Below are positions 44,143 through 53,100 of a stretch of DNA of 64,000 nt, piece after piece (position 1 is the first letter of the stretch; the number at the start of each line of letters is the position of its first letter). The stretch spans positions 930,001 to 994,000 of the forward strand of contig CM072528.1 in the NCBI GenBank assembly GCA_036898165.1. The letters are read 5' to 3'. The notes under the pieces were generated by a model that did no database searches, was not told the DNA's origin, and saw only the letters and a program-made list of their open reading frames with translations. Both the position numbers and the translations under genes were made by a program. The stretch is from Silybum marianum. Lineage: Eukaryota; Streptophyta; Magnoliopsida; Asterales; Asteraceae.

Positions 44143-45813
44143 GTTCAGGGGAACCACCCCGAAAAAGAATGAAAAACTGAGGAACACCTTGGTAATCATT
44201 CATTAGGACGGTATGCACATGTGCATATGAGTATTTTTGAAGTTATTTCTTGTTTTTTATGCACATGTGCATACCTGACAAATTGGTTACAAATTACTTT
44301 TATGCACGTGTGCATACTACCGTCCAAATGGACGGTTACTAGGGTGTTCCCCAGTTTTTCCTTTTTTTGCGGTTTTCCCCTGAACCTTAATCTATAATAT
44401 AATATATATATATATATATTATATATATATTATATATATATATATATCATTGAGGTTCACCAAATATATATATTGTTTTCTTTTGGGATATACTGGGTTC
44501 GTTTGGTTATTCACCAAATTTGTGATGGTTTCATTGTACCAGTGGTTATTTGGCACCGGAGTATGCAATACGAGGCCAGTTGACACGTAGAGCCGATGTT
44601 TATAGTTTTGGTGTTCTTCTTGTGGAAATCGTTAGTGGGAGATGCAACACAAACTCACTATTGCCTATTGAAGAACAATATATCCTCGAAAGAGTAAGTA
44701 TTTACCCTTCCATACCTGATATTTTCTCATCTAATTGTGATGGAATCAAACAATTATACGTCCTATATAAACCGTTTATATAATTATAATAAATGTGTTA
44801 TAATATGATGTTAAGATGCCTCTTTTAGGACACTTTTGAAATAAAGGCTCCTATGAACACATCTTTTTATAAATATTGTATTCAAATAATATCATATAAA
44901 AAGACTAATAGGATGTTTTATATCAAAATCGTACTTAAAAATTTGTTAGGATTCCCAAAAGCGTCATATTAACTTACTGTAACACCTTTACATATGACAC
45001 ATATTTGTATGGTCCGGTTCTAAAAGCGTAAGTCTTATAAAGCAGTCTATTATGACATTTAGATATATTTGGTGTCCTAAAAAACAGTCTATTATGACAT
45101 TTAGATATATTTGGTGTCCTAATAAGCAGGCTATTATGACATTTAGATATATTTGGCATCCTAAAAAACAGTCTATTATGACATTTAGATATATTTGGTG
45201 TCCTAAAAAGCAGTCTATTATGACATTTAGATATATTTGGCATCCTGTAAAGCAGTCTATTATGACATTTAGATATATTTGGCATCCTGTAAAGCAGTCT
45301 ATTATGACATTAGATATATTTAACGTCCTATAAAGCCGATTTTGTTGTATTGATTCTTATGGGCTAGTCTAATTTGATTATATTTGCTTGTAATTACAGA
45401 CGTGGGATCTTTACGAAAAAAATGAATTGGTAGAGCTTATAGACAACGCAATGTGTGGTGATTTTGATGCCGAAGAAGCTTGCAAATACTTAAAAATCGG
45501 TCTTTTATGCACTCAAGACAATCCAAAGCTACGACCCATTATGTCAACCGTGGTCAAGATGTTGTCGGGTGAGATAAAGATCGATGAGGGAAACATCACG
45601 AAACCGGGCCTCATTTCGGATTTCATGGATCTCAAGATTAGAAGCAACCCAAATAAGACTACTAATTATGGCACCAATGATCCAAAAAAGAACACATTTA
45701 ACACAAATACATCATCGGGCTCGGATAATAATGGAGAACTTTCATTATTATCATCCAACACGACTTCACAATCGACTATGACGTTTACGGAGATATGGGA
45801 TCGACCCAATTGA
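42639..45813 (+). CDS. CRPK1: Receptor-like cytoplasmic kinase, CRPK1-like, 6 exons
   Basis: Exons 42639-42711, 42814-42929, 43299-43509, 43800-44037, 44543-44693, 45400-45813; 1203 nt, 400 aa, all GT-AG. The N-terminus MGCFSFLC suits myristoylation at Gly2 and palmitoylation, hence plasma-membrane attachment. Kinase domain: glycine loop GEGGFG (54-59), ATP-binding Lys75 in AAIKVL, Glu91, HRDIKASN (171-178), DFG (191-193), GYLAPEY. There is no extracellular domain. The block IKVLSAESRQGAREFLTEI and the C-terminal KPGLISDFMDLKI are characteristic of Arabidopsis CRPK1 (At1g16670; recalled), a kinase that modulates cold signalling by phosphorylating 14-3-3 proteins. Orthology versus a close paralogue is not settled. 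Introns 2, 3 and 4 hold MITEs and intron 5 a 42-bp minisatellite. Confidence 0.93.
42992..43172. mobile_element. MITE family A in kinase intron 2
   Basis: CAGGTTCCGGTGAAAAACGC at the left and GTTTTCCCTTGAACTTCCC at the right, a single TGCACATGTGCATA inside, bordered by (TA)n and (CT)n. Confidence 0.65.
43535..43770. mobile_element. MITE family C in kinase intron 3
   Basis: TTTGGTTGGTTTTCTATGAA, GGATTAATCTGTCTGTATGG and TTACTGAATAAGCCAC in family order. The extreme ends are eroded. Confidence 0.6.
44140..44392. mobile_element. MITE family A in kinase intron 4
   Basis: AGGTTCAGGGGAACCACC at the left and GGTTTTCCCCTGAACCTTA at the right, with three TGCACATGTGCATA-like palindromes; (GA)n and (TA)n flank it. 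Confidence 0.75.
45030..45340 (+). repeat. 42-bp minisatellite in kinase intron 5
   Basis: TATGACATTTAGATATATTT recurs at 45051, 45093, 45135, 45177, 45219 and 45261 with exact 42-bp spacing, plus a seventh at 45303 lacking one T. Units alternate GGTGTCCT and GGCATCCT. As 42 is a multiple of three, long ORFs run through it on both strands (45052-45333 plus, 44974-45285 minus); they are artefacts. Confidence 0.95.
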
Positions 45814-46499
45814 TGGGAATATGTATGAAGATTTACTTGTTTGTTTTTTTTAAAATTTTTGTTTTGAAAATCTTGATCCTTTTGAAGGTGGGGATAGGGG
45901 TTTGGAGGTATATATATAGGGGTATGTAAATGTGTACATTTTTTTTTGGTTATATGCTATTTGGCAAGATGGGGATTCTTGTAAAAGGGTGTTTTTTTTG
46001 GTTTAAATGGAAAAAATAGTAGGGATTTGGAGGTTTTCTTTTGTTTTTGATCAAATTAATTTTGAAGTTTTTGGTGGGCTTGAAATTTTTTACTTGCATT
46101 CATGTAAAAGATGGTGTGGGTTTTTAATGAAAATAGTCGTTTTATCATTTAGGATGCGTTTGGGCATCAAATGTCTAGTTCAGTTGGCAAAAAGATAAGA
46201 TGGTTTGTTCAAATACAAGACAGGTTTTGGGTTCATTTATGGGCTCTTCTGTTAGCCTCAACCGCTGAGTGAACCAAAAAAATGTCTCTTCACATTGGTG
46301 TATTTGGAGATGGGTTTCCTGTGGGACTGGTTAGGGTTGCATGTAATCAATTTTTTTTGCACAAATTCAGGGTGCATAAAAAATGGTAGAAAGTTTTTAA
46401 TTTAACTTGAGTAGATTAATAATTTATCTATCTCGTGTTATTTCCTTGATTTTTATTCTACTTATTTTGTTGGGACAAAAAGAACTACATTTTGTCCCG
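45814..46499. other. 3' flank of the kinase gene
   Basis: T-rich 3' UTR to about 46140, then dispersed-repeat scraps (46220-46370 shared with 35600-35720 and 63290-63420). No gene. Confidence 0.45.
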
Positions 46500-46713
46500 C
46501 TTGGCCTTATGTTTTTTTTTGTGAAGGGTTTCTCAGGCTATGTCTGTACTAATCCCGACAAATTATGATCGCAATACATCAGCCTTGATAAACTCAGTAG
46601 CCACAATTGTGGTGTATGCCTGGATTTGAACCCTGGGTAGATGGGATATTCCACCCCATCTCCCAGGGTCTCAACCAATACGCCACAACCCTTGTGGTTG
46701 CTTGGCCTTATGT
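46500..46713 (-). mobile_element. Full-length tRNA-derived SINE with target duplication
   Basis: The body is 46513-46700 on the minus strand. It starts CAACCACAAGGGTTGTGGCG, with A-box-like TGGCGTATTGG and B box GGTTCAAATCC (pol III internal promoter). The body then runs to CTGAGAAACCCTTCAC and ends in oligo(A) (T run 46513-46520 on the plus strand). CTTGGCCTTATGT is repeated on both sides (46500-46512, 46701-46713), a 13-bp target duplication as made by LINE-driven retroposition. Related copies: 18735, 33828 and 55648. Confidence 0.85.
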
Positions 46714-47890
46714 TATACTAGTTTAATTGTCGCACCGACAACGAGTTTTTATTCTAATTTATCCTGACTTGTGTACCAAATACGTGCGTTTGGTACATGG
46801 ACATGACTGGACCGAAGAAAGTGAGATAGACTGGTGAAATAACTGTAAATTCACGAGTGGTTTAATAATTTACCTGTTTTTTTTCATCTCAATGATTTTT
46901 GTCGACGAAAACTTATATTTTAGTCCAGTCATATCCAGGTCTAATTGTGGAGCCGTTAACATATTTTTATTCTGTCATATCCTGGAAGAAGATCCTAATT
47001 GAAGATTAATGTGTCTTAATAGGATTAAGAAAATGATTAGATGTGTCTTAATAGGATTAAAAAAATGATTAGATGATGACTATTTGTGGCAAGTGGGATT
47101 TATATATTATAAAGCTTAAAACCAACGTTTTGTGGTGTGTTTTTCTTTTTGGGATGTATTTGCTGCGAAAGGAGGAGGGAGTCACGTGCTTGGTCACGTG
47201 ATAAGAGCAGGTGTTTATTGACTAGAATATTATGCACAAAATTTCGTTATTTTCTATGATCTAGTTTTGGGTGGGTATCATTGGTTACACCAACCAAATG
47301 TTTGGTTTTCCGGTTTAAATAAATATAATAATATTTAATGGTTATTTTTATTTTTAAAATTATCTTGAGAAAAAAACGTTACTATTTTTAATAAAGTTGC
47401 AATTGAAGAGTATAATTTTGCTTGTAGAAATATATTGTTTAAAAACTTTATAAAACCAAAATTAAAGAAATACAACATTGATTATATTAAAAAAATTATA
47501 CATTCTTAATAAAATATTATTTTTTGAAATACATATATATTTATATATCAATCAAACAAATTTTAATTTTTCTGAAACATGAATATAACCCATTAATATT
47601 AACACATGTTACAAATATCCACGTGTTTTTTGAGTGAATTACTAAGGTTCTTAAGATTTACTCAAAATGTGGATATAATCATTTAAATGTACTATTTATA
47701 CAAAGTCTTTAACTTTTTATTTTCGTAACATCCATGGTTCATTGAATTAACACCGTCAAATAAGGTTTGTTTAGGTGAGGCACATATCTTTACACGAGGG
47801 CAATTTAGTTTTTTTTGCCTTTTTTTCTTTTGAAAAAAGCAACTTAATATTAAATATTGTATATAATGATTAATGAAATAAATTAATATT

Positions 47891-47892
<2 letters not shown>
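46714..47892. other. Gene-free stretch
   Basis: 46780-46980 contains eroded family D-like ends (ACATGACTGGACCG; CTGTCATATCCTGG). Two CACGTG motifs 12 bp apart occur at about 47183-47200 without a nearby gene start. Confidence 0.4.

Positions 47893-47967
<75 letters not shown>
47893..47967. repeat. (CT)n microsatellite, about 75 bp
   Basis: Over 35 uninterrupted CT units. The minus-strand ORF through it (poly Arg-Glu) is an artefact. Confidence 0.95.
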
Positions 47968-47970
<3 letters not shown>

Positions 47971-48467
47971 CAAACACACTTTCCCATCCATCAACAAATT
48001 GATGTCGGCGGTAAAAACATTCCTCCTCTCCGTCTCTGCCCGCCTACACCCACCTTTGGCTCGGTACATATTTTCAAACACATCAACCATCTTCTAAGTT
48101 TCTTAAATATGGGTCTGGTATCAACAACGCTTGGACCACCGATGTCAATTTGTTTTGGACTTAGAGTTCTCCTAATTGACTTAGAATATGTTTTGATTTA
48201 GGGATTTTGATTCAGTGTTTGCTAATTGATTTTATTGACAAAAAAGAAGAAGGTTCATAATAAATTACCTTTATGAACTTAAAGACAAATAAAAAACATG
48301 AAGACTCGTAATAAGGTTCGCTTAATGAACTTAAAGACAAATGAAGAATATGAACATTTATAAAATTAAATTTTGACAAATTGTCCCTCACATAAGAGCC
48401 ACCAATTTTAACTGAAAATGAAAACTTATAGACCTTCAATGTAAACACTAGATTAATACATTTAAGC

Positions 48468-49024
48468 AGGGGTGACAGTTCTCGACATGACACGAAAATA
48501 AACGGGTTTGAGTTGAATTTTTTGACCCATCAATCCATTTATTATACAGGTCGTGTTTGGTCTGATATATTGGTTTGAGGGTTGACCCGCCAACCTGACT
48601 ATCATTTTAGGTTTAAAAAAAAATATTTTATTTAATGTCGTATGTGTATGCCTGATACCCTAACCTAATCGCTCAGTTCACAGACTTGTCTCCACTCTCC
48701 AGACTCCAATTCGCTCTCGTTCAAGGGTTCTAATCGATACATTCACAATGGCAACACAAACAATCAAATAGATCATTACATGATGTACACACACAGGTAA
48801 CAAGAACCAAAATGATAACACCACATCTAATATGTATTTGCTTTCAAATGGTAACAAGAACCAAAATGATAACTTGTTTATGATCCGCCAACCCGTATAG
48901 TTAAATGGGATACACGGGTTGTATACAGGTCAATGTGACAGTATTAATTATATTAATCGTATTCGAATTAAGCTTTCCTGGTCCGTCAACCGTTAACCCA
49001 TCAATCCAAACTTTTGCCACCTCT
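48468..49024. mobile_element. Probable foldback element with GGTGGCAAA-type ends
   Basis: Left CAGGGGTGACAGTTCTCGAC, right CAAACTTTTGCCACCTCTTC. GGGTTTGAGTTGAATTT/GACCCATCAATCC occur on the left and AACCCATCAATCCAAACTTT on the right. The ends are imperfect. Confidence 0.45.
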
Positions 49025-49099
49025 TCATTGAAGGGCTATAAATGTATTTTGAGCAACTCAATGACTCATAGGAATCAACAAGTACTTCACTTTTTTAAG

Positions 49100-49690
49100 A
49101 TAAGGTTATTTCCACATGGAAAATAAAAAAGACTTAAAACATTAATTCTTAATTTTCCTGTAATGCCACGTGGAAAACATCTCTTTTTTCATGGCTTCAC
49201 TTCCCTTTTCCCGATTCTCGCAATTCTACTCACTCCCCACAGTCACAGGAACCGGAGCCTTTTTCCAACCCTTTGTTTTTTCACCGGAAAAAAAGAGAAA
49301 GCTAGCTAGGGTTCCGCCATTAAAGTTGCTTCCTTTTTCTTCCGTTGAAGACCAAAAAAACATCTCTCATTTTCTCACTCTCTTCTCTTCTCTTCTCTTA
49401 TACCCATAAAATCATATTGTCAAATTTCCCATTTATTCTTCTTCCATTATATTCCATCTTCTTCAAATTATTACATTTTCACTTTGTCAAGATCCGACCA
49501 CCGTGATCAGCAGTTATCTGTCTGAGACAAAAAGAACAGAAAACCATCATTGTCTGTTTCAAAAGAAAGTGGGAGTTGTTTTCCCTTTTAGGAAACGTAC
49601 ATGTGAAGCAAATTAGGTGTGTTTTTTTCGTCTTCTTCATCAAATCTTATCCTTTTGCTTCACTAATTGATGAACTCTGTTTTTTCCCCA
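49100..49690 (+). other. Probable promoter-proximal region and 5' UTR of the J-domain gene
   Basis: CT-rich leader (CTCTTCTCTTCTCTTCTC near 49379) and a possible UTR intron (donor TTAG-GTGTGT at about 49616; acceptor CCCCAG at about 49692). The ORF from about 49170 (MENISFF...) has no family features and is best read as an upstream ORF or chance. Confidence 0.35.
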
Positions 49691-49744
49691 GAGGTTAATC
49701 CATGGATCACCCATCAGGGTTTGAATCTTTGATTAGTATCCAGG

Positions 49745-50080
49745 ATTAAGGGAAATGTTATAAGGGTTTCAATCTTTTAAGGGAAATGTTATTTGGGTTT
49801 CAATCTTTAAGGGAAATGTTACAAGGGTTCCAATATTTTAAGGGAAATGTTATTTGGGTTTCAATCTTTAAGGGAAATGTTATTTGGGTTTCAATCTTTA
49901 AGGGAAATGTTATAAGGGTTTCAATCTTTTAAGGGAAATGTTATTTGGGTTTTAATCTTTAAGGGAAATGTTATAAGGGTTTCAATCTTTTAAGGTAATG
50001 TTATTTGGGTTTCAATCTTTAAGGGAAATGTTATTAGGGTTTCAATCTTTTAAGGGAAATGTTATTTGGGTTTCAATCTT
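49745..50080 (+). repeat. 31-bp minisatellite in the J-domain gene leader
   Basis: About eleven units of AAGGGAAATGTTAT(AA/TT)GGG + TTTCAATCTTT. Two forms, ATAAGGG and ATTTGGG, largely alternate, giving a roughly 62-bp higher-order unit. GATTAGTATC flanks both ends (about 49732 and 50081). It ends about 75 bp before the ATG at 50156, so it probably lies in the transcribed leader. Confidence 0.9.
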
Positions 50081-50155
50081 TGATTAGTATCAAAGATTAA
50101 GGGAAATGTTAAGTGTTGTAATCTTAATTAGAATCTCAAGATCATTTTGGTAGCC

Positions 50156-53100
50156 ATGGGGGATATTGGGGTTTTGAATCAAGGTTGGAAATGGCTATTA
50201 AAGGAAAGCCTTTGGTGTTCTATTGCAGCTAAGAAGACTGTTTGTGGTTTCAGGGATACAATTGGGGTATTTATTAGACAACATTGGCCTAATGTTTGTT
50301 ATGGGTTCGGAATATTGGGTAAATCATTGTGTTTCTTAATGATTAAGTGGAAAGATTGTTTTATTCGTGGGTGTGGATCGCTTTTCGGTTTGGGGACAGC
50401 CGCATTGCTTGTTATCATATGGAGTTGTTTTCTTAGTTTGACATCGATATCATGCTTGCTATATCTTCTTCTTGGTATGGTAAGATTTATTAATTTTTTG
50501 TAGCAAGATTTTGTGAATCTTTATGGCCTTGAATTCCCTTAAATTATATTTTAAATTTGTAATGCCATTTTGCTACCCATTAGAGGATCAAAAAAAGTTT
50601 ATAAAGATATTAAATCTTTATGGCTTTATTCATGATGAATTTCTTCATAGATATTCATAATGAATGTACATGATTTTCATGATCATTCATTGTGAATAAT
50701 ATATGAAATAATTGGTTCCCAGGTTCTCATATTGTTTATGGTTCTCCAGGGAACTGCTGGATGTGCTGTCTGCTATTTGGGTTTCACTCCGGGTCTATTA
50801 ATAGTGGGACTCTTTACCCTTTTGGTCCTACGAACATATGTTAACTTTTTGATCGTTGGTCCGTTGTTCATTGTTGGAGGTATGTCTTACTTTTCGCCTG
50901 AATTTTAACGGGCTGCAAATGTAGGGGCATGTTCAAATGAGAAAACCAACTATTTCATGCTTTATTCATAATGAATTTCTTGATAGATTTTCATGATGAG
51001 AACTTATTCATAATGAATATACATGATTTTCATGATTATTCATTGTGAATAATATATGAAATAATCAGTTCCCAGGTTCTCAAAATGTTTATGGTTCTCA
51101 TTTTAACTTTCCTCTACAAATATAACGCCATTTATCATCAGGGTTTTTGTTGTTTACTTAAATAACGATACTATTTATATATATCAGGTTTCTTGTTTTC
51201 ACTAAACCATATACGGTTAGTGGTCTTAGTGGCAACGATATACGCTCTCTACTATGTAAAACAACAAGTCGGGTGGTCTGGAGTTTTGATATCGATTAAT
51301 CTTGCTTTTCTATCTTGCGATGCACTAATCTGCATCCTCCAATCGTGTGATAATAATCCAAGTGAAAAGATACAATTTGAAGAACAAAAAGTACCCGAAT
51401 CATTTGTTGAAGATGATGACTTCTCAAAAGAGAACAAGTTTTCCGTTCCATTTGAGGAATCCGAGAAGGTGGAATCATGTAAATCTTCAAGCAAACCCAC
51501 AACTTTTGTGAATAAACTGAAGAAAGATTCAACCATCTCGATCCCTGTGGTGAAAAACGACAAAAATGCAATTAATGAGATGAAAAGAATCCTTGAATGT
51601 TTGGATCACTATGAAGCATTAGGTTTTTCTCGATATAAGACCATTGATGCCACCTCGTTGAAGAAGGAATATAAGAAAAAGGTAGGCTTTTTTCGCTTCA
51701 TTGTCTGCCAATCTTGTTACTCATTTCATAGGAGATAGTTCGGTAAATAATTTTAAATAATAAATGAAATTTTAATTAAACCCATGAACTTTTGACGAGA
51801 ATAAAGCCATTTTTCTTTTTGATAGGCCAGGAGGTCAAGAATTTAATTAAAACCTAATTTGAGGTTATTTACGTAAATAACCCGTATATCAGGGTTATTT
51901 AGGTAAATGACCTCCTAACGAGTGTTTTTTTTAAATCCATGACCTTAATGGATTTAAAAAGAACCTGTTGGAAGGTCATTTAGAGGCTGTTTCGTTCGTT
52001 TTGCATTAAGTCCTGTATGGATAAAGCTGTCTGTGTGGATTAATCTGTTTGTATAGTATGGGAAGGCTTTTATTTGGGAGGGTTTTTCTTAGATGGAAGG
52101 ACTGTGTTTTTTAATTGCGAGGGGCAGGTTTCCAAAAAAAAAAGCTGGCTTTCTGCATAAAGCTCAACCCTAGAAGCTTACTGAATAAGCCACTTTCTAT
52201 ATCATTTAGCCACTACCAAACAGTCATGTATAGCTGACTGAATAAGGGGCTGTTTGGTTGGTTTTCCATTAAGTTTTGTATGGATAAAGCTGTCTTTGTG
52301 GATTAATCTGTCTGTATAGATTGGGAAAGTTTTTATTGGGAAGGGTTTTTTAATAGATAGAAGAAGCGTGTTTTTAGTTGGGAGGGGCATGTTTGTAAAA
52401 AAACTTGGCTTTCTGCATAAAGCTCCCCCTAGAAGCTTACTGAATAAGTCACTTTCTATATGATTAATAAGTCGCTACCAAACAGTCATGTATAACCGAC
52501 CCAATAAGCGGCGAGTCCCATTAAGCTCATTAAGTTGCTAACAATCACACCCTAAGTTGTGAGTCTCATTAAGCTCATTAAACAGCCATCAATGAAAGAG
52601 TTTTACCTGTTTTCTTAGTCCATTGACTTGCATTTTGATCCCTTCGTTTCAGGCGATGCTTGTGCACCCCGATAAAAACATGGGAAGCCCGTTGGCAAGT
52701 GAATCCTTTAAGAAAGTTCAATGTGCATATGAGGCAAGCATATCTTCTATGCCATTCTAGATATGTTTCTTATATATATATATATATATATATATATTGA
52801 AAAGCAGATATGTTTCTTATATGGAGATATTGAACTCATAATGATATAATCTTTCAGATTCTTTCGGATTCTATGAAGAAAAGGGACTATGATGAGCTCT
52901 TGAGAAATGAAGAATTAAAGAGTTTATCTCACAAGTCTCCTAGTACATCTTGTCAGGTATAACAATCCCACATAAATAGAAGAGAAATTTACGTTTTTCG
53001 TCCATGTGGTTTGTCAAAAATTGCAATTTTCGTTCCTATGATTTGTAATTCATTTTTATTTTCGTTCTTATGATTTACAATTTATCGTTGTTTCGGTCCA

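Noticed and set aside
44974..45333. Repeat-rich 93- and 103-codon ORFs on both strands
   Set aside because: Products of the stop-free 42-bp intronic minisatellite.
45052..45345. CRISPR-like array of repeats and spacers
   Set aside because: The repeats are contiguous tandem units without unique spacers, in a plant intron.
47692..48090. 132-codon minus-strand ORF with a long Arg-Glu run
   Set aside because: It reads through the (CT)n microsatellite and has no other sign of coding.
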